Shown here one piece after another: positions 37,501 through 45,301 of a stretch of DNA of 64,000 nt. A model generated the notes under the pieces. That model ran no database searches. It worked only from the letters and a program-made list of their open reading frames with translations, and was not told the DNA's origin. The stretch spans positions 3,916,501 to 3,980,500 of the forward strand of contig NZ_CP017024.1 in the NCBI RefSeq assembly GCF_014522265.1, in the 5' to 3' direction. The DNA comes from Pseudomonas oryzihabitans. GTDB taxonomy: Bacteria > Pseudomonadota > Gammaproteobacteria > Pseudomonadales > Pseudomonadaceae. The stretch's first letter is position 1. Every line of letters starts with the position of its first letter. The translations under genes and the position numbers were made by a program.

Positions 37501-38125
37501 CCAGGTGCCGGGCGCGTTCGATGTACTTCTCCAGGAAGACGCCCGCGTCGCTGAAGTTGTTCTGGCCCAGCCGGCGCACGGCGTCGAAGGCCTCGGCGAG
37601 TTCAGGGTCCGTGCGGCACACGCGCATGCCGATGCCGCCGCCACCGGCGGTGCTCTTGAGCATCACCGGATAACCGATCTGTTGCGCGGCCGCCAGTGCC
37701 CCTTCCAGGGTATCCAGCAGCTCGGTGCCCTCCAGCAGCGGCACGCCCTGGGCGCGCGCCAGGGCCCGCGCCGTGTGCTTGAGACCAAAGGTGCGCAGTT
37801 GCTCGGGGGTGGGCCCGACGAAGGCGATGCCGGCGGCTTCGCAGGCTTCGGCGAAGGCGGCGTTCTCGGAGAGGAAGCCATAACCCGGGTGAATGGCCTG
37901 GGCGCCGCTCTGGCGCGCCACCTCGAGCAGCTTGGCGGTGTCCAGGTAGGTGGCCGCGGCGGCGCCTTCGCCCAGGCTGAAGGCCTGGTCGGCCGCGCTG
38001 ACATGGCGGCTGGCGCGATCGGCTTCGCTGTAGACGGCGACCGCGGCGACGCCCAAGTCGCGCAGGGTGCGCTGGATGCGGCAGCTGATGGCGCCACGGT
38101 TGGCGATGAGCAGGGTGGTGAACAT
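34526..38125 (-). CDS. Urea/guanidine carboxylase (biotin-dependent, multidomain)
   Basis: 1199-residue cytosolic enzyme with biotin carboxylase (about 1-450: TTLLIANRGAISCRIQRTL, AGGGGIGMRV, FYFLEVNTRLQVEHGVTE), carboxyltransferase halves of the KipA type (about 470-790; VQDAPGRLGYWSVGIPPSGP) and KipI type (about 830-1050), and a biotinyl domain with the lysine in LESMKMEIP near the C terminus. Proteins of this architecture were annotated urea carboxylase, but those in ykkC-controlled operons with DUF1989 partners preferentially carboxylate guanidine (ATP + HCO3- + guanidine to carboxyguanidine). The riboswitch and partners here support guanidine. It lies directly upstream of atzF. Confidence 0.93.
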   Translation of the reverse strand: MFTTLLIANRGAISCRIQRTLRDLGVAAVAVYSEADRASRHVSAADQAFSLGEGAAAATYLDTAKLLEVARQSGAQAIHPGYGFLSENAAFAEACEAAGIAFVGPTPEQLRTFGLKHTARALARAQGVPLLEGTELLDTLEGALAAAQQIGYPVMLKSTAGGGGIGMRVCRTDPELAEAFDAVRRLGQNNFSDAGVFLEKYIERARHLEVQVFGDGQGEVLALGVRDCSVQRRNQKVLEETPAPNLPAGMAEALCAAALELTRAVRYRSAGTVEFVYDSAADRFYFLEVNTRLQVEHGVTEQVWGVDLVRWMIELAAGELPPLAVLAAGLQPQGHAIQARLYAEDPGRDFQPSPGLLTQVDFPPADGRALRLDTWVEAGCEIPPYFDPLVAKVIAWAPDRDAARQRLDQALAATRLYGVETNGDYLRQILAAAPFASGQPWTRCLEGLTYQATTLEVLSAGTQTTVQDAPGRLGYWSVGIPPSGPMDDRALRLGNRLLGNDGRAAALEITLAGPTLRFNTEAVVVVTGAALPILLDDQPQAMDSVFRVPAGAILHLGAITGAGARSYLCLRGGLDLPDYLGSRSTFTLGQFGGHGGRALRAGDVLHLHSLTDARAEARLPLALTTRLPETRTLRVIYGPHGAPDYFSPAYLDLFLATDWEVHFNSSRTGVRLIGPKPEWTREDGGEAGLHPSNIHDNPYAVGAVDFTGDMPVILGPDGPSLGGFVCPVTVIEADLWQLGQLKAGDRLRFLPVDLATARRLQQARLAEESSLQPQAEIAITPERGDPVVLDLGQGAERLVARLSGDTHLLLEIGPPELDLALRFRGHGLMQALAALALPGLYELTPGIRSLQVHYQPEALPLAELLAAVSRCWQALGDAQDLRVPSRIVHLPLSWDDPACRLAIEKYTTTVRKDAPWCPSNLEFIRRVNDLESLEAVKRIVFDASYLVMGLGDVYLGAPVATPLDPRHRLVTTKYNPARTWTAENSVGIGGAYLCVYGMEGPGGYQFVGRTLQMWNRYRDVEAFHGQPYLLRFFDQIRFHEVSADELLRIRADFPLGRVPLRIEESELSLADYQAFLAREAEGITTFRTRQQSAFAAERQRWIDSGQAHFDSQEAAVEATEDVPLASHQLALESPVAGNLWQAQVQPGDQVEAGQPLLILESMKMEIPLLAPCSGRIHDLQVQPGSPIRAGQRLLVIDKT

Positions 38126-38221
38126 TCGAGGCGTCCTCGAAGGCGGCGGGCCGTCCCGCCAGATAAAAGCTCCCGGGGTCGTCCCCAGGAGGCCGCGCGA
38201 GGGCGGTAGGTCAGTCGGCGT

Positions 38222-38326
38222 CTAGCGCTTGCCGCGGTAGCTGTAGCGCCCGGCGCGGACTTCGCAGAGGCGATGGAGACGCGGTCGCAGCCACTGCCAG
38301 AGCTGGCGTGCGTGGGTCAGTCCCAT
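38222..38326 (-). CDS. Small basic ORF (34 residues) in guanidine operon
   Basis: Unreported-looking small ORF between UAAP2 and the carboxylase. Its ATG at 38326 lies inside the UAAP2 end (overlap ATGGGACTGA) and has a strong ribosome site GGAGG 7-8 nt upstream, located within UAAP2 coding sequence. The product contains 8 Arg, 1 Lys and 3 Trp/Tyr-type aromatics in its first half and ends GRYSYRGKR; it is strongly basic and could form a short amphipathic helix ([17 protein letters not shown]). No family recognised. Coupling and ribosome site argue for translation; conservation has not been tested. The 96-base stretch 38126-38221 after it contains a short G/C hairpin (38145-38160) and nothing else. 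Confidence 0.6.
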   Translation of the reverse strand: MGLTHARQLWQWLRPRLHRLCEVRAGRYSYRGKR

Positions 38327-38952
38327 AGCAGCACCTCCGCCGGAGTAGGGTTCCAGCCGTTGCAGGGGTTGTTGAGTTGCGGGCAATTGGAAATAAGCAG
38401 GATGACGTTGGTCTCGGCGCGCAACTCCACATACTTGCCGGCGCCGGAGATGCCATCGGCGAAGGTCAGGCCGCCGTCCGCGGTCACCGGCACGTTCATG
38501 AAGAAGTTGATGTTGGCCCCGATGTCGCGCTTGCCCAGGCGCCCGTCATGGCCACCGGCGCAGAGGAAGTTGTCACGGCAGCTGTGCATCTGCCGGCGAT
38601 CCAGGGCGTAGCGCACCGTGTTGCTCTCCTGGGAGCAGGCGCCGCCCAGGGTGTCATGGCGGCCACAGGTGTCGGCGACGATGGTCAGCAGGGGATTGCC
38701 CAGGTTGGAATAGAGCACGCTGCCGGTCGACAGATAGACCCGGCCCTGGCGTCTCAGGGTGCGCTGGGGATCGTAGCGTTCCTGGGGGTTGGCGGCGGCG
38801 TAGAAGAGGGTGTCCACCGCCTGGTTGCCTTCCAGGTCATGGATGCGCAGGGTCTGGCCGGCCTTGACCTCCTTGAGGTAGGGCGCTCCGGCCGGCAGGA
38901 GGGCGCGGTAGCTGGCATCTTCCGGGCGTTTGGTGCTGGCGATCAGGGTCAT
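38317..38952 (-). CDS. Urea amidolyase-associated protein 2 (DUF1989), carboxyguanidine deiminase subunit
   Basis: 211-residue DUF1989 protein (UAAP2). Conserved residues include the cysteine/histidine segment [15 protein letters not shown] (about 108-122) and [13 protein letters not shown], probable metal-binding sites, and the end [18 protein letters not shown]. With the neighbouring UAAP1 it forms a heteromeric enzyme shown in Pseudomonas to be a carboxyguanidine deiminase (CgdA/CgdB), which converts carboxyguanidine to allophanate and ammonia. Older annotation as urea metabolism proteins of unknown role is superseded by that work. Encoded 9 nt downstream of UAAP1 and overlapping a small ORF at its 3' end. 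Confidence 0.9.
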   Translation of the reverse strand: MTLIASTKRPEDASYRALLPAGAPYLKEVKAGQTLRIHDLEGNQAVDTLFYAAANPQERYDPQRTLRRQGRVYLSTGSVLYSNLGNPLLTIVADTCGRHDTLGGACSQESNTVRYALDRRQMHSCRDNFLCAGGHDGRLGKRDIGANINFFMNVPVTADGGLTFADGISGAGKYVELRAETNVILLISNCPQLNNPCNGWNPTPAEVLLWD

Positions 38953-38961
38953 GGCAGGGCC

Positions 38962-39672
38962 TCAGAGGAAGTAGCGGGCGGTGTTCTGGAAGGCGCGCTC
39001 GTTTTCCGGGCGCGAGGTGCGGCAGCGTTCGGCCACCTCGGGCGCCGCGCGCAACTGGGCGAGATCGACCGGGCGCGGCGCATAGACCGGGTCCGGGTCC
39101 AGCGGATGCTGCAGGGCGGTCAGCACCACCAGGGTGTTCATGGGCGCATGGAGCTCGACCAGATCGCCGGCGCGGGAGTTGCCGGGCACGAAGGCAAAGG
39201 CGCCCGCGGCATCCACGTCCACCCGGCTGAACAGGTTGAGGGTCATCAGCAGGTCTTCCAGGCCCAGGCCCCACTTGGCCAGTTCCACCAGCAGGTTGTC
39301 GGTGCCATTGCGGTGGAAGCCGTTGCGCAGCTCCTGGTAGCGACCCGCGCCGTATTTCTCCGCCACCTCGGCGGCATTGGCCACGCCGCCGAAGCTGTCG
39401 TGCCAGCCGCAGGTGTCGCGCACCACGGCCGCCAGCACCCGCCCCATGTCGGAATAGAGGCAGTGTCCGGCGGTGAGACGCGCGGTGTGCTGGCCCTTGA
39501 GGGTATCGGGCAGGTTCAGCCGCTCGCTGCGGTCATCGGCATTGAACAGCAGCAGGCTGACATTGGCGCCGCCTTCCACGTCGGTCAGCCGCAGGGTCTG
39601 GCCGCGGCGCAGGATGAAGGAGGCGGTGCCGCCGCCGGGGACGCGTTCCTGGTAGAGCAGTTCGTCAGTCAT
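38962..39672 (-). CDS. Urea amidolyase-associated protein 1 (DUF1989), carboxyguanidine deiminase subunit
   Basis: 236 residues from the ATG at 39672 (an in-frame TTG at 39678 adds two). DUF1989 fold like UAAP2, with RGQTLRLTDVEGGANVSLLLF, the DTCGWHDSFGG motif and NLFSRVDVDAAGAFAF. It pairs with UAAP2 as the carboxyguanidine deiminase; which of the two matches CgdA or CgdB is not assigned here. Encoded between the importer ATPase (11 nt upstream) and UAAP2, in the usual gene order of ykkC-regulated guanidine operons. Confidence 0.9.
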   Translation of the reverse strand: MTDELLYQERVPGGGTASFILRRGQTLRLTDVEGGANVSLLLFNADDRSERLNLPDTLKGQHTARLTAGHCLYSDMGRVLAAVVRDTCGWHDSFGGVANAAEVAEKYGAGRYQELRNGFHRNGTDNLLVELAKWGLGLEDLLMTLNLFSRVDVDAAGAFAFVPGNSRAGDLVELHAPMNTLVVLTALQHPLDPDPVYAPRPVDLAQLRAAPEVAERCRTSRPENERAFQNTARYFL

Positions 39673-39683
39673 GGGCAACCTCG

Positions 39684-40442
39684 TCAGGTAAGGGCTGGCC
39701 GAGTCCCAGCCGCATGCACGGGCCGGGTCTTGGCGGTCAGGGGCAGGTCGTAGGTGATGCGGGCGCCATAGGCGCCGGGGGCTTGCGGGTCCTGGCGGAC
39801 CTTGTCGAACACCAGCACCCGGGTGGCCAGGCTGAAGCCCTCGTGCAGGTCATGGGTGACCATGAACACCGTGAGCGGGCGCTCGTGCCAGAGCTCCAGC
39901 AGCAGGGCGTGCATGTCCTTGCGGATGCCGGGATCGAGGGCGCCGAAAGGCTCGTCCAGGAGCAGGATGCGCGGCCGGACGATCAGCGCCTGGGCGATGG
40001 CGAGGCGCTGCTGCATGCCGCCGGACAGCTGCCCCGGGTACTTGCCCAGCGCCTGGCTCAGGCCGACGCGTTCGAGCAGGGCGGCGGCCTGTTCCCGGGC
40101 CTGGCGCTTGGCCGTGCCCAGCAGCCGGCCGAGCAGCGGGGACCTGGGCAATTCCAGGCCCAGGGCGACGTTGTCCAGCACGCTCAGGTGGGGAAACACC
40201 GAATAGCGCTGAAAGACCACGCCCCGCTCGGGATCCGGTTCCGCCGAGAGCGGCTGACCATCGATGCTGATCTCGCCACGGCTGGGCCGCTCCTGGCCGA
40301 GCAGCAGACGCAGGAAGGTGGACTTGCCGCAGCCGGAGGCACCGACCAGGGCGCAGAATTCGCCTTCGCGCACCTGCAGATTGAGACCTTCGAGCACCAC
40401 CTGCTCGCCATAGCGTTGCCAGAGATTGCGGACCTCGATCAT
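39684..40442 (-). CDS. Guanidine-operon ABC transporter ATPase (SsuB/TauB type)
   Basis: 252-residue ATPase: Walker A GASGCGKST (about 34-42), signature LSGGMQQR, Walker B ILLLDEPFGALD, switch histidine in MVTHDLHEG. The C-terminal KVRQDPQAPGAYGARITYDL tail is typical of the subset linked to urea carboxylase operons. Paired with the permease (1-nt overlap, ATGA) and the binding protein at 41278. Imports the operon's substrate, most likely guanidine or a derivative, across the inner membrane. Confidence 0.9.
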   Translation of the reverse strand: MIEVRNLWQRYGEQVVLEGLNLQVREGEFCALVGASGCGKSTFLRLLLGQERPSRGEISIDGQPLSAEPDPERGVVFQRYSVFPHLSVLDNVALGLELPRSPLLGRLLGTAKRQAREQAAALLERVGLSQALGKYPGQLSGGMQQRLAIAQALIVRPRILLLDEPFGALDPGIRKDMHALLLELWHERPLTVFMVTHDLHEGFSLATRVLVFDKVRQDPQAPGAYGARITYDLPLTAKTRPVHAAGTRPALT

Positions 40443-41254
40443 CAGCGACCCTCCCCGTACCAGGGAAAGGCGCGCCGCGTCAGCAGGCGCAGGCCCGCGT
40501 CCAGCAGCCAGGCCAGCAGGGTGATCCAGGCGACATAGGGCAGGATCACGTCCATGGCCAGATAGCGCCGCACCAGGAAGATGCGATAGCCCAGGCCATC
40601 GGTGGCGGCGATGGCCTCGGCGGCGATGAGAAACAGCCAGGCGGCGCCCAGCTGCAGCCGCAGGGCGATGAGCAGGCGCGGCAGCAGCTGCGGCAGCACC
40701 AGGCGCAGGATCACCGTCCAGCTGTTGGCGCCCAGGGTCTGGGCCTTGATCAGCAGTTCGCGTGGCAGCTCCCGGGCGCGCTGGTCCAGCTCGCGGATCA
40801 GCACCGGGGTGACGCCCACCACGATCAGCATCACCTTGGCCAGTTCGCCCAGGCCGAAGACGATGAAGAGGATCGGCAGGATCGCCAGCGGCGGGATCAT
40901 CGAGAGCACCGTCACCAGCGGCGACAGCGGCGCGCCGACCAGGGGCAGACTGCCCGCGGCGATGCCCACCACCAGGGCGATCAGCGCGGCGATCCCCAGG
41001 CCCAGGCCCAGGCGTTGCAGGCTGGCCAGGGTGTCCTGCCAGAACGGATAACCCCCGGTACGCACGTCGGCGGTAAAGGCCAGGCGCTGCACCGCATCGG
41101 CCATCTGCGCCACGCTGGGCAACAGCTTGTCGTTGGGGTTTTCCGCCAGCCGGGTGGCCGAGCCCACCAGATAGAGCAGAGCGAGCAGGGCGAAGGGCAG
41201 CAGGACCAGCAGGAGCCGGCCGCCCCGATCGGGATGCCGATTGATGAAGCGCAT
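40442..41254 (-). CDS. Guanidine-operon ABC transporter permease
   Basis: 270 residues from the ATG at 41254; the larger frame from 42379 is a shadow of the binding-protein gene. Six or so membrane helices of the BPD_transp_1 family (SsuC/TauC type), with the ATPase-coupling loop REELLIKAQTLGANSWTVIL-like region (ELLIKAQTLGANSWTVI) and a C-terminal PYVAWITLLAWLLDAGLRLL helix. Works with the ATPase and binding protein as the guanidine-type importer. Confidence 0.9.
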   Translation of the reverse strand: MRFINRHPDRGGRLLLVLLPFALLALLYLVGSATRLAENPNDKLLPSVAQMADAVQRLAFTADVRTGGYPFWQDTLASLQRLGLGLGIAALIALVVGIAAGSLPLVGAPLSPLVTVLSMIPPLAILPILFIVFGLGELAKVMLIVVGVTPVLIRELDQRARELPRELLIKAQTLGANSWTVILRLVLPQLLPRLLIALRLQLGAAWLFLIAAEAIAATDGLGYRIFLVRRYLAMDVILPYVAWITLLAWLLDAGLRLLTRRAFPWYGEGR

Positions 41255-41277
41255 GGGCGTCGTCCTCGCGGCGGGGC

Positions 41278-42342
41278 TCAGAGCTTGCCGTCGGCGGCCA
41301 GCTGTACGAAGGTCGGATCGAAGCGCAGCTTGAGATTGCCCGCGTCCCCGCTGGTCTTGCCGCCCGGATAGGCGATGCCGATGGCCTCGGCGCTGGGTGC
41401 GCCCTGGCCCAGCAGGCCGTGTTCGAAGGAGAAGTGGGCGATGCGCTGCATGGTGGTCGGCAGCGCGGGATCCTTGACGAAGGCCAGGGCCTCGGCGGGC
41501 GTGGCGAACAGCCGGGTCTTGTCCAGTTGCGCCTGGAAGCCGGCGAGATCGGTACCCGAGGCCTTGGCCATGGCCTCCAGGGCCGCCTTGCCCTTGGCGT
41601 CGCCGGACTGCATCAGCGCCAGCATCTCGAACCAGGCACCGGTCAGGGCCTTGCCCAGGGCCGGGTTGTCCTTGAGCGTGGCGGTGTTCACCACCAGCAT
41701 GTCGAGGATCTCGCCGGGAATCTTGCTGGAGTCGAACACCTCGGTGGTGTCTGGCTGAGCCTTGATCTCGGCCAGCAGCGGATTCCAGGTCACCACGTTG
41801 CGCACGTCGGCGGTCTGGAAGGCGGCCACCATGTCGGCGTCGGAGGTGTTGACGGTGGTCAGGTCCCTCTCGCTCAGTCCCACGCTCTGCAGCGCGCGCG
41901 CCAGCAAATAGTGGGAGACGGAGAACTGCACCAGGTTGACCTGCTGGCCCTTGAGGTCGGCCAGGGTCTTGCCCTTGCCCTTCATCACCACGCCGTCGTT
42001 GCCGTTGGAGTAGTCGCTGACGATCAGCGCCGTGCTGTCCACGCCGCCGGCGGCCGGAATGGTCAGGGCGTCCATGTTGGTCATGGCGCAGCCGTCGAAC
42101 TGGCCGGTGGTGTATTGATTGATGGATTCGACGTAGTCGTTGAGCTGCACGACCTCGATGTGGATGCCGTATTTCTTGGCCCACTTGTCGATGATGCCCT
42201 GGGCCTGGGCTTCGCCCCAGGGCATCCAGCCGGCATAGATCGTCCAGCACACCTTGAAGTCGTCGCGCGGCGCCGCCTGAGCGGTGGCACCGAGGAGCAG
42301 GGAACAACCGAGAACGAGCGAGGCGAGCAGGGAATGGCGCAT
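41278..42342 (-). CDS. Guanidine-operon ABC transporter substrate-binding protein
   Basis: 354 residues from the ATG at 42342, with GGAGG 5 nt upstream. Signal peptide ends near TAQA-APRDDFKVCWT (about residue 23). The mature protein belongs to the NMT1/SsuA-like binding proteins that accompany urea carboxylase genes; DFKVCWTIYAGWMPWGEAQ and NDYVESINQYTTGQFDGCAM are characteristic. Previously called putative urea-binding proteins, but a ykkC guanidine-I riboswitch about 50 nt upstream argues that guanidine or a close relative is the ligand. First gene of the operon. Confidence 0.9.
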   Translation of the reverse strand: MRHSLLASLVLGCSLLLGATAQAAPRDDFKVCWTIYAGWMPWGEAQAQGIIDKWAKKYGIHIEVVQLNDYVESINQYTTGQFDGCAMTNMDALTIPAAGGVDSTALIVSDYSNGNDGVVMKGKGKTLADLKGQQVNLVQFSVSHYLLARALQSVGLSERDLTTVNTSDADMVAAFQTADVRNVVTWNPLLAEIKAQPDTTEVFDSSKIPGEILDMLVVNTATLKDNPALGKALTGAWFEMLALMQSGDAKGKAALEAMAKASGTDLAGFQAQLDKTRLFATPAEALAFVKDPALPTTMQRIAHFSFEHGLLGQGAPSAEAIGIAYPGGKTSGDAGNLKLRFDPTFVQLAADGKL

Positions 42343-42392
42343 GGGACCTCCAATAGGATGGACGACGGGACAGGAGCACGCGACTGGCGCTG

Positions 42393-42487
42393 TGTCTCCC
42401 GGGCTTTTGTCCCGCCGTGTAACCCCATCAGAGGTCGACGACTCTCGGACCAGACACCCGCACGAGCGAGTCGGAACCCTAGTCATC
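42393..42487 (-). promoter_or_regulatory. Guanidine-I riboswitch (ykkC)
   Basis: The 329-base gap 42343-42671 contains no protein gene. On the minus strand it carries the conserved ykkC blocks in order: ACTAGGGTTCCG (about 42473-42484), CTGGTCCGAGAG (about 42442-42453) and ACACGGCGGGACAAAAGCCC with GGGAGA (about 42395-42420). These match the guanidine-I aptamer, which folds around guanidinium and usually switches transcription on. It ends about 50 nt before the substrate-binding-protein start, so guanidine probably induces the whole operon down to 32712. I recognised it by its motifs; an Rfam RF00442 search would confirm it. Confidence 0.93.
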
Positions 42488-42545
42488 CATTGCAGATTGT
42501 GGTGCATCAAACCGGCTGGCCGGTGCTCCTGCACGCTATGGCCTT

Positions 42546-42561
42546 TGCCAGATGCGTGCCA
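42546..42561 (-). promoter_or_regulatory. Sigma-54 (-24/-12) promoter upstream of the riboswitch
   Basis: On the minus strand the site reads TGGCACGCATCTGGCA, one mismatch from the RpoN consensus TGGCACRNNNNTTGCW (GG at -24; GC at -12). The predicted start, near 42535, leaves about 50 nt before the riboswitch. RpoN/NtrC control fits a nitrogen-scavenging operon. The enhancer site was not searched. Confidence 0.6.
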
Positions 42562-42671
42562 GTTGCCGCCAGGCCCCGTGCCATGCTGATTTCTCGCCAT
42601 GACGTTGAGGCTGTATCCAGCGCGCCGCCCCGTTGCAGTGCGTTCGAGGCGGCACGATGCACTGCTTTGAC

Positions 42672-43577
42672 TCAGCGCCCCAGCGCCGCGATCAGCGCCT
42701 GGCGAAAGGCATTCACCGCCGGGGGCAATTCGCGACCCGCCATGCTCTGCAATTCGATCCGCCGCGCGGCCAGGCCTTCGTCCAGCAGGGGCAGGGCCAC
42801 CAGTTGGCCTTCGCGCAGTCGACTACGCAGGCTCAGTTCGCTTGAGAGTGCCACGCCACCGCCCAAGGCGGCGAAGCGATAGAGCGCCTGCATGTTGTTG
42901 CTCACCAGCACGGGTTCGAAGGAGAGGCCCTGGACGCCACAGCAGATGTCGAACAGCTGGCGCACCGTGGTATCGGGCATCGGCAGCGCCAGTGGAAAGG
43001 GCTGCAGATCGGCCAGGGTCAGCCCGGTACGGCCGGCAAGGGGATGCTCGGGCGCCACCACCGCCTCAATGGCGCCACTCAAGGTGGCGTCGACGCTGAT
43101 GTCCGGCTCTGGCCTGAGGCTGAAGGTGAGGCCCAGATCGGCGTCACCTTCCTGGACCCGGCGCGTGACCGCCGCCGGCGCGCAGACCTCCAGGGAAAAG
43201 TGGATGCCGGCATAGCCCTGGCGAAAGGCCACGATGACCTCGGGCAGGAAGTCCAGCGAAAAGCCTTCGGTGGTGGCCAGGCGTACCTGGCCGCGGCGCA
43301 GGTCGGCGAGGCCCCGCAACTCGGCCGCGACCTGCTCGCTGGCCAGCTGCGCCTTGCGCGCATGCACGGCCAGACGCTCGCCGGCGGCGCTGGGCACGAC
43401 GCCACGGGCGCGGCGTTCGAGCAGCGGCGTCTGCAGTTCGCGCTCCAGTTTGGCGATCTGGCGACTCACCGCACTGGCCGCGACATTGAGCCGCTGGGAA
43501 GCTTCGCTGATGGAGCCGCACCGCACCACCTCGAGGAAATAGCGCAGGGCGGTGGACTGAATGCCGTAGGGCTGCAT
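42672..43577 (-). CDS. LysR family transcriptional regulator
   Basis: 301 residues from the ATG at 43577 (an upstream in-frame ATG at 43643 is less likely). The N-terminal helix-turn-helix is TALRYFLEVVRCGSISEASQ followed by NVAASAVSRQIAKLEREL, and the rest is a LysR substrate-binding domain ending near VNAFRQALIAALG. It is divergent from the ABC/M20 cluster at 43749, 171 bases away, so it probably controls that cluster; it lies upstream of but separate from the guanidine operon on the same strand. Ligand unknown. Confidence 0.88.
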   Translation of the reverse strand: MQPYGIQSTALRYFLEVVRCGSISEASQRLNVAASAVSRQIAKLERELQTPLLERRARGVVPSAAGERLAVHARKAQLASEQVAAELRGLADLRRGQVRLATTEGFSLDFLPEVIVAFRQGYAGIHFSLEVCAPAAVTRRVQEGDADLGLTFSLRPEPDISVDATLSGAIEAVVAPEHPLAGRTGLTLADLQPFPLALPMPDTTVRQLFDICCGVQGLSFEPVLVSNNMQALYRFAALGGGVALSSELSLRSRLREGQLVALPLLDEGLAARRIELQSMAGRELPPAVNAFRQALIAALGR

Positions 43578-43748
43578 AGGGCCTCCTTTGCCGAAAAGGC
43601 ATGGCTCGCATCTAAATATTCTGCTTGTGGCATGGGATGGCAAGACCTAGAGTCGGGTCAAGAGACCAACAACAGGCTTCAGCAAGAACTCCTTTCCCGC
43701 GTTTCGCGGACCTGCCTTTGACCAACCACCGCCCCGGAGACAGACGGC

Positions 43749-45269
43749 ATGGGACTCAAAGGTTTCGCTTGTGGCATCGCGTTTTCCCTCTTCCTGGCCC
43801 AGGGCCAGGCCTTCGCCGGCAAAGCCAACGACACCCTGGTCTACGCCTCCGACACCGAGCCCGAAAACGTCAGCCCCTATCACAACGATGCCCGTGAAGG
43901 CGTCATCCTCGCCCACCTGGCCTGGGATACCCTGATCTACCGCGATCCCCAGACCGGTGAATACCGGCCGATGCTGGCCACCGGCTGGCAGCAGGTCGAT
44001 CCGCTGACCCTTGACTTCGATCTGCGCCAGGGCGTGACCTTCCACAACGGCGATCCCTTCACCGCCGACGACGTGGTCTTCACCTTCAACTACGTGGCCT
44101 CGCCCGAAGGCAAGGTGGTCACCCAGCAGAACGTCAACTGGATCAAGAGCGCCGAGAAGCTGGGCGAATACAAGGTTCGCTTGCACCTCAAGCAGCCGTT
44201 TCCCGCCGCGCTGGAATACCTGGCCAATCCCTTGCCCATCTATCCCGGCAAGTACTTCCAGAAGGTCGGTCTGGCGGGCTTCGCGCAAAAGCCGGTGGGT
44301 ACCGGGCCCTATCGCATCGTCGCGGTCACCAGCGGCCAGGGGGTCACGCTGGAGCGCAATCCGGACTACTTCAAGGACAGCCCCCAGGGTCAGCCACGCA
44401 TCGGCCATATCCAGTTCCGCGTCATCCCCGACGCCGAGACCCGGCTCGCCGAACTCATGACCGGCGGCATCGACTGGGCCTGGCGCGTGGCGCCGGACCA
44501 GGCCGAGCAACTCAAGGCCGCGCCCAACCTCACCGTGGAAAGCGGCGCCAGCATGAGGATCGGCTTCCTCAGCATGGACGCCCAGGGCGCCTCCAGTCCG
44601 GATTCACCCTTCGCCAAGGCCGAGGTGCGCCAGGCGGTCAACTACGCCATCAATCGCCAGGCCATCGCCAGTCAGCTCATGGGGGGCGGCAGCCAGCCGC
44701 TGCAGGTGGCCTGCTATCCGGAGCAATTCGGTTGCGATGCCAAGGCGGTGCCGGGCTACCCCTACGACCCGGCCAAGGCCAAGGCGCTGCTCAAGGCCGC
44801 CGGCTACCCCAACGGCTTCAGCACCGAGATCTTCGCCTACCGGGATCGCGACGTGGTGGAGGCGCTGATCGGGGACCTGCGCGCGGTGGGCATCGACGCC
44901 AAGCTGCGCTATCTGAAATATGCCGCGCTGCGTGACCAGCAGCGCGCCGGCAAGGTGCCCATGGCCTTTCTCGCCTGGGGTTCCTTCTCCATCGCCGATG
45001 CCTCGGCGGCCACCGGCGTCTATTTCAAGGGCAATGCCGACGACGTGGCCAAGGATCCCCAGGTGATCGACTGGCTCAAGGTGGCCGACACCGCCATGGA
45101 CCCGGCCGTGCGCAAGGACAACTACCGCAAGGCGCTGCAGCGGATCGCCGCGCAGGCCTACTGGGCGCCGGTGTTCAACTATTCCATCAACTACGCCTTC
45201 ACCTCGGACCTGGCCTTCCAGCCCTATCCGGACGAGTTGCCGCGATTCGCCCTGGCCCACTGGAACTGA
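43749..45269 (+). CDS. Peptide/opine-type ABC transporter substrate-binding protein (family 5)
   Basis: 506-residue SBP_bac_5 protein. Signal peptide ends near AFA-GKANDTLVYA (about residue 23). Conserved motifs are FDLRQGVTFHNGDPFTADDVVFTF (split: FDLRQGVTFHNGDP, FTADDVVFTF) and PVGTGPYRIV, typical of DppA/OppA relatives. It is followed by two permeases, two ATPases and two M20 peptidases, so it probably captures a peptide or N-acyl/glutamyl compound that is then hydrolysed in the cytoplasm. Divergent from the LysR gene. Confidence 0.9.
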   Translation: MGLKGFACGIAFSLFLAQGQAFAGKANDTLVYASDTEPENVSPYHNDAREGVILAHLAWDTLIYRDPQTGEYRPMLATGWQQVDPLTLDFDLRQGVTFHNGDPFTADDVVFTFNYVASPEGKVVTQQNVNWIKSAEKLGEYKVRLHLKQPFPAALEYLANPLPIYPGKYFQKVGLAGFAQKPVGTGPYRIVAVTSGQGVTLERNPDYFKDSPQGQPRIGHIQFRVIPDAETRLAELMTGGIDWAWRVAPDQAEQLKAAPNLTVESGASMRIGFLSMDAQGASSPDSPFAKAEVRQAVNYAINRQAIASQLMGGGSQPLQVACYPEQFGCDAKAVPGYPYDPAKAKALLKAAGYPNGFSTEIFAYRDRDVVEALIGDLRAVGIDAKLRYLKYAALRDQQRAGKVPMAFLAWGSFSIADASAATGVYFKGNADDVAKDPQVIDWLKVADTAMDPAVRKDNYRKALQRIAAQAYWAPVFNYSINYAFTSDLAFQPYPDELPRFALAHWN

Positions 45270-45301
45270 TCCGTCCCGGCGCCCCGCACGGGGGCGTCTT
45301 C

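Noticed and set aside
41278-42600. Longer start (to 42600) for the guanidine binding protein
   Set aside because: The extension runs through the riboswitch; the ATG at 42342 has GGAGG and a signal peptide.
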